Source of the DNA: an uncultured Clostridium sp.
Lineage (GTDB): Bacteria; Bacillota; Clostridia; TANB77; CAG-508
Length of the DNA: 21,905 nt
Assembly: GCA_958422985.1 (NCBI GenBank)
Contig: CATZPY010000017.1
Coordinates: forward strand, 1 to 21,905
Direction: 5' to 3'
Of the stretch, positions 1 to 9,357 are shown one piece after another; the first letter of the stretch is position 1, and each line of letters begins with the position of its first letter. The position numbers were made by a program, and so were the translations under genes. The notes below the pieces were generated by a model. The model did no database searches. It had not been told where the DNA came from and worked only from the letters and a program-made list of their open reading frames with translations.

Positions 1-267
1 TTATGTGTAGTACTATATTTAGGAAAAAATGTAGTGCTAGAAATAGCCTGTTTTTCTTGTTGTTTAAAAATCCTTTCAAAGAAAGAATTTTTATTACAAC
101 GAGATTATGCAAATTACACAGAATTTCTTTACAATTACCATTGCTTAGAAATTCTAGTAATGTGTTTTTTGAGTTGCTTAAAAGCTAGAAAATTAAAATT
201 AATGCGAAAAAGCTACACCAAAACATTAAACAAATTTAACAAAGCCAAAATAGGAGGTGTAGCGTAA
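1..267 (+). CDS. C-terminal part of an unidentified protein (5' end outside window)
   Basis: The reading frame is open from the first base to a TAA at 265-267, giving about 88 residues with no visible start. The last base of the stop is the first base of the next gene's ATG (TAATG), a typical translational-coupling overlap. The peptide is rich in Leu, Lys and Cys (for example ACFSCCLKIL) and ends in a basic tail, KIGGVA. The ribosome binding site of the giant downstream gene lies inside it. I do not recognise a family. The alternative is that this is an open but non-coding leader of the giant gene; the high cysteine content and the lack of a visible start keep confidence low. Confidence 0.4.
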   Translation, partial: LCVVLYLGKNVVLEIACFSCCLKILSKKEFLLQRDYANYTEFLYNYHCLEILVMCFLSCLKARKLKLMRKSYTKTLNKFNKAKIGGVA

Positions 268-3200
268 TGAAGAAATTTAACTTTAGCAAAAAACATAAAA
301 AGAATAATTTAGGATTGAATAAAAAAACGCATGGTAAAAATAAAATAAGTGATGAATTAAATAAAATAGAAATAAAACCACAATTTTTAGTAATAGGGTT
401 AGTAGTAATAATAACAGTAATAAGTTTAATATATTTCATATTTTTAAAATATAGCCCAGTAATGAACTTTAAATATGAAGGTTATGGAATAAGTGGGAAA
501 CAAATAACAGAGAATTTGTTAGGAGCGTCTAGAGATAAAGAAAACAGAGATTCACAAAACAGTGATTTAAGCGATAGTGACGGAAAAAATGCAAGTTTAG
601 CAAAAATAGAAGAACAAGGGACAATATTTAAAAAGTTAAATTCATATTTTATAGGTAGTAAAGAAAAAACAGAAATAGACCTAAACTACCCAATATATAT
701 AAATGATAAAAATACAATATATAACTTAAACCAAGATATAACATTAATAAGTAAAAACTTTGAACAAATAGCAGGATATCCAAATATAAGTATAACAGAT
801 GGAAAAGTATATAACGGAAATAGTTTAGAAAGAGCAGATAGTAAAGAATATATATTTGCAAAGACAACTGAGGGAATATATATAAATTTAAAAGAGATAA
901 AAATAAAAACAACAGCAAATGAATATGTATTGCCAGTAAATAGCTTAATAGTATTTGAAGAAGATGTAATAAGATATTACAGTGTTCAAAATAATATTTT
1001 AGTATTTAATGAAATAAAAGATGTAGATTATAGTTCACAGGTTATTATAAAGAACATAGAAGATAATGCACAAACTAGGTTAAACAATAATATACAAAGT
1101 AATGTTCAAAAAGTGGATAATACATATAAGTATGAAGAGTTATTAACAAAGTTAGGAATAATGGGAAATGCGAAAAATGATGTAGAAAATTCGCAAGAGG
1201 AAATAGAGAAAGAAGAAACATTTAACGAAGAAGAGCAGATAGACGAAAAAGAAGAGAATAAAGAAGAAGTAGCAGAGCCAATAGAACCAGAAAATAAGGA
1301 AGAAACACAAAACAATACAGAATTTGTAAAACCAGAAGTAACAGTAGAAGAATTTAAAGCAGAAGTATATTCAGCAAAAAGTAGATTACACATAAAAGAT
1401 CCAGCAGGAAGAATAATAGAAGCACCAACATTCGAAATATACAAAGAAGGGAAAATATATTTAAGGAGAATATTTAAAGTTTCAGGAGAGATACAAATAA
1501 CAGGATTAGTGCCAGATACAGAATACGAAATAATAGGCAAATATATTTACTTAAACGAAGAAGATAAAAAAATAGAAAATACATTTTATAAAGGTAAATT
1601 AAAAACAAAAGGATATGAAGCGTTAGGAGCAATAATATTAAATAAAGAAGAAGGAGAAATATATAGTAACAAAATCCAGATAAAAAATTTAAAGATAACA
1701 TCAAACATAAATGCAGAAGAAATAAAAGGAATAAACCAAGTAGAGCTAGAAACAGGGAAAATAAAAACAGTAATAAAAAATGATAAAGTAAATGAACTAT
1801 TACAAGGAAAAGAAGTAACAATAGAAAGTTCTGAGGGATTAAAGTCTAGTTCTAAACTTAATTATAAAATAAGATTTTATGATAAAAATGGAAAAGAACT
1901 AAAAGTAGAAAATAATGAAGGAAAGACTAAGACATCGAAGCAAGAGCCAAAAGTAAAAATAACAGTAAAAGAGCAAGATATAGTAAGCGTAACATTAGGA
2001 TTAAAGCTAAACAATAAAGATAATGTGTCACTTAACAATTATAAATATGCTATAGCAAAGTCAAATGGAGAAATAGTAAGAGAAGAGAAACTATCAGAAA
2101 ATGAAAAAGAAATAAAACTAGAAGACTTAGACCAAAACCAATATTATAAAGTAACAATATATGCAGATTTTGACTTAAATGATAATAAAGGTATAAAAGA
2201 AAACATAGATTTAGGAAATTTAGTATTTGCAACAAAACCAATAGCAACATTGGGGGCATTAGAATTACAGGTAGAAAACAAAGAAACAACAAATAAGAGT
2301 ACAAAAATAGCATATAGAATAGACGAAGAAAGAACAGATAAAAGATTAATACAAATATTAAATGAATTAACAATAAAAATAGTAAAAGAACCAAAAAATT
2401 CTGAAGAAAATGCAAATGAAAATAAAGACAACAAAGATGCAGAAATAAAAGAAGAAAGCAGGAGCAAGGCTGGAAGTACAGAAGAAGTAGCATATAGCCA
2501 TACACTAACCGGAGAAGAAATAGAAAAGTTAAAATTAGGCGAAACAAAAGAAATAAATTACGAATTACTAAAATCAAATACAACATATAAAATAGAAATA
2601 ACAGGAAACATAGAATTAGGAAATACAAAAGAAGAAATACCAATAACATATACATATAACGAATTTACAACTTTAAAAGTACCAACAAAAGTGGAAATAA
2701 AGAATCAATTTGTAACAGGAAATTTAATAGACCTAGATGTAAGAGTAAAGGACGAAGATAATTCTGTATTAAATAACAAATTAAGAATGGAATTAAGAGA
2801 CGAAAAGAGTAATTTAATAGATTTACAAGAGATAGAAACAAATAAAGATTGGTTAAGAAAAACATATGAAAAATTAGAAGAAAACAAAACATATAAGCTA
2901 AGTTTTTATGCAGACCAATATAATGAAGGAAGTACAGATGAAACATATAAGATAAATTATTTAATAAAAAGAATAGAAATACTAACAGAACCAGGAATAA
3001 GTGGGCAGATTGGTTTAACGGACTTGGGTAGAAAAGCAATAGGAAAAAATTTAGTAGATGTAAGTTCAGAAACAAAATGGCATGTATATCCGAATTTTAA
3101 TACAAATGATTATTATGGAAAAGAATATAACAAAGAAACAAAAGTTTTAAAACTAGGTGGACATGGCAATTATAGAATGGCAGTATATGATTTAAGAGAA

Positions 3201-6200
3201 TATACAGGACAAGAAATGACAATGAGTTTTAAAGCAAGAACAATAAATGGAGATAAGAGTGCATATGTACAAAACAGTAAAACAAATACAAACAGAACGA
3301 AAGTAGAAGAAATATCAACGGCATGGAAAGACTTTTCATATACTTTAATATTAGATAGTACAGGCTATTTAGGTTTCTGTGTAACAGGTGGGGGAGGAAT
3401 AGAAATAAAAGACCTCCAAATAGAACTAGGGAATAAGAAAACAGAATACGAGGAATTTAAATATGACTTACAAAGTAGTTATAGTATAAATTTAGAGGAC
3501 AAAAGAAATGAGATAACAACAAATGACTACTATATAAAAGTGTATGAAAATGGTAATTTGGTAAAAAAAGATAGATATGAAGAAATTACAGAAGAGAATA
3601 ATATAAAAAATGAAATAAAAACATATAATACTCAACCTAAAAAAGACTACAAAGTAGAACTAGTAGTAAAAATAAGGGACAGAGAATATGTATTATCTAA
3701 AATTGATTATAGTACAAAAGATACAGAAGAGATTAAAGGAATATATACAAAAGAGGATTTTCTAGAAATACAACAAAGAGGAAATTATATAGTTTTAAAC
3801 GATATAGATCTAAGTGGAGCCAAAGGCGCACAATATAAATTTGGTTCGACGCAAATGCCATTTAAAGGTAAAATAGATTTTAATGGACATTCTTTAACAA
3901 GAGATGCACAAACTAATGAAGCAATAATTGATGTAATCGGAAAAGAAGGAAGCATAGAAAATTTAGTATTAAATATAAAATTAAATAATGAAGTAGAAAT
4001 ATCTACTTTTAAAGGACTAGCGAAGGAAAATAAAGGTGTTATAGAAAATGTCCAAATAAATCTTATAGAATCTACCAAAGTACCTAATATGGATATTGCA
4101 TTACTATGTTGGAACAATTATGGAACGATAAATAAGTTTGTAATAAACTATGAAAAGTCATTATATGGAATGAAAGGATTATATGGAATAGCAGCATATA
4201 ATAAAGAAAATGGAACAATATCTAACGGATATACTACTGGTGAAAACATAAAAGCAGTTTGGAATAATACGAGTGGAGGTGTACGTTTAATTGCCAATAT
4301 TGCAAATCATAATAATGATAGGACAACTATTAAAAATGTGTATACATTAACAGGTATAGATGCAAAAGGTACAACAAACAATGGTTATATAGGGCATATT
4401 GCAACTGAAATGTATAGAAATTCAAAACTAGAAAATGTTTATTCGGTTGGACTTGGGGATACATATAATTTAGGTATAGGACCAAACATATGGTATTCAG
4501 AAAGAAAGCAGATAAAAAATTCGTATTATTTTAATGATGAAATTTTTACAAGCCCATATAATCAAAAGACAACAAAATTAGCGTTGTGGGATAAAAGCTT
4601 CCAAAATGAAATATTAAACTCAGAAAATGCTTTTGAGGTGGATAGCTTAGTGGAAAAAGGATATTATCCACAAATAGATATGCCAGAATGTATGCCAAAA
4701 CAAAAATATATCGAACTACCAGAAGTAGAAGATAAAGATTTACCAGATATATTATCTACAAAAGTATTAGAAAACAGCCACAATAGTGCAAAGGTAAAAT
4801 TTGTAATAAATAATCCTTCCGGTGAAACTATTACGAACATAAAAGTAAAGAATTTAAACTGTAAAATAGAACAGCAAGAATACAAAGATGGTAAAAGTGA
4901 AGTAATAGTAGTACTAGATAATCCTATAATTTGTGTATCGAAATATTCTGTAATTAGTATATCTACAAAAGGAGCATATAATAAAGAATATACACGAGAA
5001 TTTAAAGAAAATGAAAGAACAATAAACATAGATTTTTACAGGGAAATAAATACAACAGAAGATTGGAAAGATATAAATAAATCAACAAGTGAAAACTATA
5101 TTTTAATGCAAGATTTAGATTTTAAGAACAACCAAAAAGATAGTAACATATATAGTGCATATAAAGGAAAATTAGATGGAAATAATCACACCATACGAAA
5201 TGCTACAGGTAGAGAACATATACTAGTAAACATAGAAAATGAAATGAAAAATATAAAATTTGAAAATATTGAACTTAATACAATTTATAACTCAGCAGGA
5301 ATAATTGGTACAGCTAATAAATTAGAAAATGTACATGCAAATAATGTAGCAATAACTAGAAATAATCAAAACAGTGAAAATGGTTATACAGGAGGACTAG
5401 TTGCTGTAGTAACAGATACGATGAAAAATTGTAGTACAAATAATGTTGTAATTGTAGACAATAGTACGTGTATAAACTATAGAATAGGTGGCTTAGTTGG
5501 TGTAGCAAATAGTGTGAAAATGACTAATTGTTTTGCAAGCAATGTAAATATGAAAATTAAAAATGGCACATACCAAGGTATAGGAGGACTAATAGGTTCT
5601 ATAGAAGTAGCAACAGATGTAAAGAATTGTTATGCACATGGAAGAATAGAAATAGACGGAAATAATGTAGGAGGTTTAATAGGAACCTGGCAAGCTGGAA
5701 GCATAGAAAATTCGTATTCATATGTAGATATAACAGGAGATGTAGGAAATGTTGGTGGATTAGTAGGAAGATCTGCAATTAATTTAGAAACAAAAAATAC
5801 AATAACTTTAGGAAATATATATACAAGTAAAATGGATACAACACCAAAAAGAGTATTGGGAACACGTAATTTAAAAACGACTAATTATGCTTATATTAAC
5901 CAAAGAATAAATGGATTAATAGGAGATGCAGAAGAAAATGTAAAATTACTAAATGCAGAAGAACTACTAAATAAAAATACTTATATCAATTTAAATTATG
6001 GAGATGCATTTGATTATAGTGGTTTAGATAACAGCATATTGCCACAGCTACGAAAAATGGACGAAGATGGTAATTACCAAGAAGCATTATTGCCAAATCA
6101 AGTTGATATATATTTAGATATAAGCAATGAGCTAAAAATAGATTCTATAGACATACAAAAAAGTGCAGTAGACAAGGTTGAAGGAAGGATTGTATTAATT

Positions 6201-9200
6201 AATACAAAAGAGGTAGAAATAGTAGATTTAGAAATAGAGGGTATGGATGTAGACATTATAGGTATAGCAAATAATAACGGAAAAACTTATATAAATGTAA
6301 AGGCAAAGCCAAATAAATTTTATGATACATATAAAATAAGCAAAGCAAAATATAAGGACCAAGGAATAACGAGAGAACAAAGTATAGAAGGAAAGATAGA
6401 ATTACAATTCTTTAAGGAAATATATAATTTTGATGATTGGCAAAATATAGAAAAAGGAACATATCAAAATTATAGGCTAATGAATGACATAGACTTTACA
6501 GGGAAAACACAAGTAAATTCAAATGTTACAATAGGAAGATTGGAAGCGAATAATGAAAACAAAACGTTAAAAAATATAAATGTGGAAGGTGCACCTTTAA
6601 TAGAAAAGGTAGAAACTGAAATTAAGGATATTAATTTTGAGAATATAAATATTATATCAAATAATATTGTAAGTAACGTAGGTGTTATTGCAACTTTAAA
6701 AGGAAGCATGAATAATATCTATTGCAAGAATATTACGATAGATGCAAATAGCGCAGACAATGTAGGAATAGTAGGAATAAATTTTGGACCTATAGCAAAA
6801 ATTAATATGAAAAACATCAATTTATCGGGTGGAAATTGTGTAGGAGGTCTTGCTGGTTTTTCTAAAAGTACGATAGATGATGTAACAGCGAATGAAATAA
6901 AAATTAGTGGAAATGACTATATAGGTGGTATTGTTGGAAAAATATATGCAGATACAAAGAACGTAAATGTGACAGGTGCAAAAATAAAAGGACATAATTA
7001 TGTTGGTGGTGTTATAGGGAGTGTACCTGGAACTGCGACAAATTTTTATAATTTGTTTGTAAATGATTCTGAAATTTGTGGCAATTCTAATGTTGGAGGA
7101 ACAGAAGGTGCCATATATGGATATGGAAGTGGAAAAAGAGTGGTTTACAATTCTAATATCATAGGAAAAGGAAACAATATTGGTGGAATAATAGGTAATA
7201 ATGGTGGAGGTGCAGAAAAAAGTGAAGTTATAAATAGTAATATAAAAGGAATAGGAACTAAAAGCGATTATGTTGGTGGAATAAGTGGAAATATTGCGCA
7301 AACAATAAACGATAGTAGAGTGCTAAATTCAAAAATTGAAACAACAGGAATTTATGTTGGAGGACTAGCGGGAATATGCGGTCATCCTAGTAATAATATG
7401 AACAGCATTGGAAATTATGTAGAAAATAGTACAATTATAGGTAAATCAAATGTTGGTGGGGCTTTTGGATATGCTAAGAACAATTCTACTATTGCTAATA
7501 ATTATATAAATGCAGAAGTTATAGCAAAAGAAAATGATGTGGGTGGAATAGTAGGCTATATAAAAAATGGCACTATGTCTGCTATCCAAAACAAAACTAT
7601 TATAAATGAAAATTATTTTGTTGGAAATATAAGTGGAAAGACAAATGTTGGGGGTTTAATTGGAAATATTGAAAAAGAACTATATATGCCAGAAGAATAT
7701 TACAGTAGAAATTATATAGAAGCACATATACAAAGTGAATATAATAGAAACGCTTCATTAGGGATTGGAAATATACCTAGTCAAAACCAATATTTGAAGG
7801 ATACATATTTTTATAAATATTCTAGTATAAATGGAAAAAATCCAAATACAGAAAATGAGATTTTTATACCTGCAAATAGCTATTTGGAAGAAAGAGATTT
7901 AAAACAAAGAGAAACATATATAGATAAGCTAAATTGGAAATTAAAATGGAACTATAATGTTATTAATGATAATAAATATCCTACCATAAATAGTGGATTT
8001 GCTGACCAAACAGGAATTTCTTTGCCTAAAGATGAGGAAAATATAATTGAGGAAAATTCGAATGAAGAGAATATAAGTGCTCATAATGTGGCAGAGGAAA
8101 ATTTAGAAACAGTAGAGCTACAATATACATTTAATTACAAAGGAAAAATTATAAAAACATATGAAACATATTCCGAAATTATTGCAGAAGATGGAAGTAA
8201 AGTAGTAAGAAAAGATGTACGATTGTATGTAAAAGACGGAAATTTATATGCTTTGCCTGTTACTATGGATATAGATGGAAATAAGATTAAGCTTGTAGAA
8301 AACAACTTTATTATAGATTCGTTCAATGGAAAAGAGTATGAAACAGTTTTAGGTTCTGATGGTAAGCTATATGATTTAAAAGAAGCAATAAAATATCCAG
8401 AAAACTTTGTAAATAATGGTATTGCAAGTATGGGGAATAATTTGGATACAGAAGATTTTGTGGAGAGTTTTGTAAAAAACGACATAAATGCAATCAATTC
8501 AGAGCAAAATGCGAGTGAAAATATAATTAAAAAGGATTCGTTTGAAGAAGTTAGTGAAAATAAAATTAAAGACGGAGAAGTTGAAGAAATTAGCGAAAAT
8601 AATAAACCTGAAATAGAAGTAACATACAAAAATGGAGATAAATTAAAGTTTAATTATCAAACAGGAGAAGTAATATCTCTAACAGAAGAAAAGCAAAATA
8701 AAATAGGATTATTTGATTATGTGAAAGATAAATTATCAGAAATAGGAAATTCAAATTCTGGTGAATCACAAAAAATAAAAAGGAAATATGAAAAAGTTAA
8801 AGTACTACAAACTAAACTAGAAGAAATGCCAGTAGAAGAAGCCTTACAAGAAGAATTGAAAGGGCATAATAACAATATAAATAAAGCAGAAAAAGAAAAT
8901 ATCGGAAAAGACAAAAATAGCAACAACGGCGAGAATGTTGAAAATAACAAAACTAATAACTCTTTAAAAGAGACAAGATATATAAGCATATACAATACAG
9001 AAAAAGATGAATACCAAATTTATCAAGAAGAAGAGTTATTAGATACGAGCAAGCAGGAGGTGATAAGTGAAAACGAAAAAATAGAAGCAAATAAATTAAA
9101 CGAATATTATGCAAGCGAAGGAAAAAGTAACAATACGAAAATGGGAATAGTATGGATTACTTTAAGCATAGTAGGAGTAGTAATAATATTATTTGTAATA

Positions 9201-9215
9201 AAGAAAAGAAATTAA
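267..9215 (+). CDS. Giant GLUG-repeat surface protein with membrane segments at both ends
   Basis: Codes for 2982 residues. ATG follows an AGGAGGTG-like site at 252-259. Order of parts: basic cytoplasmic tail (1-38); membrane segment (about 40-60) without a clear signal-peptidase site; Glu-rich linker (about 304-355); several beta-rich, fibronectin-like stretches (VPDTEYEI); a carbohydrate-binding-like module (about 927-1062, GHGNYRMAVYDL, IEIKDLQIELG); three modules at about 1159-1477, 1590-1932 and 2049-2578; a charged low-complexity region; and a C-terminal membrane segment (2959-2978) ending KKRN. Modules 2 and 3 hold about 5 and 11 GLUG-type motifs (NVGGLIG, YVGGISG), which in this family (PF07581) form beta-helical stalks. 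The architecture recalls the non-catalytic part of streptococcal M26 proteases, but I see no HExxH zinc site and no LPxTG. By the positive-inside rule both ends are cytoplasmic, so I infer a roughly 2900-residue extracellular loop used for adhesion or cell-wall contact. Coding status is certain; function is inferred. Confidence 0.9.
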   Translation: MKKFNFSKKHKKNNLGLNKKTHGKNKISDELNKIEIKPQFLVIGLVVIITVISLIYFIFLKYSPVMNFKYEGYGISGKQITENLLGASRDKENRDSQNSDLSDSDGKNASLAKIEEQGTIFKKLNSYFIGSKEKTEIDLNYPIYINDKNTIYNLNQDITLISKNFEQIAGYPNISITDGKVYNGNSLERADSKEYIFAKTTEGIYINLKEIKIKTTANEYVLPVNSLIVFEEDVIRYYSVQNNILVFNEIKDVDYSSQVIIKNIEDNAQTRLNNNIQSNVQKVDNTYKYEELLTKLGIMGNAKNDVENSQEEIEKEETFNEEEQIDEKEENKEEVAEPIEPENKEETQNNTEFVKPEVTVEEFKAEVYSAKSRLHIKDPAGRIIEAPTFEIYKEGKIYLRRIFKVSGEIQITGLVPDTEYEIIGKYIYLNEEDKKIENTFYKGKLKTKGYEALGAIILNKEEGEIYSNKIQIKNLKITSNINAEEIKGINQVELETGKIKTVIKNDKVNELLQGKEVTIESSEGLKSSSKLNYKIRFYDKNGKELKVENNEGKTKTSKQEPKVKITVKEQDIVSVTLGLKLNNKDNVSLNNYKYAIAKSNGEIVREEKLSENEKEIKLEDLDQNQYYKVTIYADFDLNDNKGIKENIDLGNLVFATKPIATLGALELQVENKETTNKSTKIAYRIDEERTDKRLIQILNELTIKIVKEPKNSEENANENKDNKDAEIKEESRSKAGSTEEVAYSHTLTGEEIEKLKLGETKEINYELLKSNTTYKIEITGNIELGNTKEEIPITYTYNEFTTLKVPTKVEIKNQFVTGNLIDLDVRVKDEDNSVLNNKLRMELRDEKSNLIDLQEIETNKDWLRKTYEKLEENKTYKLSFYADQYNEGSTDETYKINYLIKRIEILTEPGISGQIGLTDLGRKAIGKNLVDVSSETKWHVYPNFNTNDYYGKEYNKETKVLKLGGHGNYRMAVYDLREYTGQEMTMSFKARTINGDKSAYVQNSKTNTNRTKVEEISTAWKDFSYTLILDSTGYLGFCVTGGGGIEIKDLQIELGNKKTEYEEFKYDLQSSYSINLEDKRNEITTNDYYIKVYENGNLVKKDRYEEITEENNIKNEIKTYNTQPKKDYKVELVVKIRDREYVLSKIDYSTKDTEEIKGIYTKEDFLEIQQRGNYIVLNDIDLSGAKGAQYKFGSTQMPFKGKIDFNGHSLTRDAQTNEAIIDVIGKEGSIENLVLNIKLNNEVEISTFKGLAKENKGVIENVQINLIESTKVPNMDIALLCWNNYGTINKFVINYEKSLYGMKGLYGIAAYNKENGTISNGYTTGENIKAVWNNTSGGVRLIANIANHNNDRTTIKNVYTLTGIDAKGTTNNGYIGHIATEMYRNSKLENVYSVGLGDTYNLGIGPNIWYSERKQIKNSYYFNDEIFTSPYNQKTTKLALWDKSFQNEILNSENAFEVDSLVEKGYYPQIDMPECMPKQKYIELPEVEDKDLPDILSTKVLENSHNSAKVKFVINNPSGETITNIKVKNLNCKIEQQEYKDGKSEVIVVLDNPIICVSKYSVISISTKGAYNKEYTREFKENERTINIDFYREINTTEDWKDINKSTSENYILMQDLDFKNNQKDSNIYSAYKGKLDGNNHTIRNATGREHILVNIENEMKNIKFENIELNTIYNSAGIIGTANKLENVHANNVAITRNNQNSENGYTGGLVAVVTDTMKNCSTNNVVIVDNSTCINYRIGGLVGVANSVKMTNCFASNVNMKIKNGTYQGIGGLIGSIEVATDVKNCYAHGRIEIDGNNVGGLIGTWQAGSIENSYSYVDITGDVGNVGGLVGRSAINLETKNTITLGNIYTSKMDTTPKRVLGTRNLKTTNYAYINQRINGLIGDAEENVKLLNAEELLNKNTYINLNYGDAFDYSGLDNSILPQLRKMDEDGNYQEALLPNQVDIYLDISNELKIDSIDIQKSAVDKVEGRIVLINTKEVEIVDLEIEGMDVDIIGIANNNGKTYINVKAKPNKFYDTYKISKAKYKDQGITREQSIEGKIELQFFKEIYNFDDWQNIEKGTYQNYRLMNDIDFTGKTQVNSNVTIGRLEANNENKTLKNINVEGAPLIEKVETEIKDINFENINIISNNIVSNVGVIATLKGSMNNIYCKNITIDANSADNVGIVGINFGPIAKINMKNINLSGGNCVGGLAGFSKSTIDDVTANEIKISGNDYIGGIVGKIYADTKNVNVTGAKIKGHNYVGGVIGSVPGTATNFYNLFVNDSEICGNSNVGGTEGAIYGYGSGKRVVYNSNIIGKGNNIGGIIGNNGGGAEKSEVINSNIKGIGTKSDYVGGISGNIAQTINDSRVLNSKIETTGIYVGGLAGICGHPSNNMNSIGNYVENSTIIGKSNVGGAFGYAKNNSTIANNYINAEVIAKENDVGGIVGYIKNGTMSAIQNKTIINENYFVGNISGKTNVGGLIGNIEKELYMPEEYYSRNYIEAHIQSEYNRNASLGIGNIPSQNQYLKDTYFYKYSSINGKNPNTENEIFIPANSYLEERDLKQRETYIDKLNWKLKWNYNVINDNKYPTINSGFADQTGISLPKDEENIIEENSNEENISAHNVAEENLETVELQYTFNYKGKIIKTYETYSEIIAEDGSKVVRKDVRLYVKDGNLYALPVTMDIDGNKIKLVENNFIIDSFNGKEYETVLGSDGKLYDLKEAIKYPENFVNNGIASMGNNLDTEDFVESFVKNDINAINSEQNASENIIKKDSFEEVSENKIKDGEVEEISENNKPEIEVTYKNGDKLKFNYQTGEVISLTEEKQNKIGLFDYVKDKLSEIGNSNSGESQKIKRKYEKVKVLQTKLEEMPVEEALQEELKGHNNNINKAEKENIGKDKNSNNGENVENNKTNNSLKETRYISIYNTEKDEYQIYQEEELLDTSKQEVISENEKIEANKLNEYYASEGKSNNTKMGIVWITLSIVGVVIILFVIKKRN

Positions 9216-9232
9216 ATTAAGTGTGTGTAGTA

Positions 9233-9288
9233 AAAGCTAGTATTTTAATGTATACTCAAAAAGAGAAGTTCATTTTAATACTAGCTTT
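9233..9288 (+). terminator. Hairpin after the giant gene, probable terminator
   Basis: An 18-nt arm (9233-9250) pairs with 9271-9288 at 16 of 18 positions around a 20-nt loop, starting 17 bp after the stop codon. The outer stem AAAGCTAGTATT/AATACTAGCTTT is perfect, apart from the two central mismatches further in. The following run is only CTTTCTT, so intrinsic termination may be weak; the hairpin could instead protect the 3' end of the 9-kb message. Confidence 0.55.
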
Positions 9289-9357
9289 CTTCAAATTTAA
9301 GAATAAATTAAGTAATAAAGAAAATAATATATGTAAACTCAAAAAATGGAGGAAATA

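Noticed and set aside
2050..2655. A 201-codon minus-strand ORF, and similar Leu/Phe-rich minus-strand ORFs at 6822-7301 and 8135-8629
   Set aside because: They lie inside the giant gene, have low-complexity Leu/Phe/Ser composition and no ribosome binding site. They arise because the complement of A-rich coding DNA in this genome has few stops in some frames.
267..9215. M26 (IgA1-type) metalloprotease
   Set aside because: The GLUG and lead-in segments recall M26 proteins, but I found no HExxH motif or downstream catalytic domain.
9346..9357. ATG at 9346 as the start of the SplB-like gene
   Set aside because: The GGAGG inside these codons is the ribosome binding site for the ATG at 9358.
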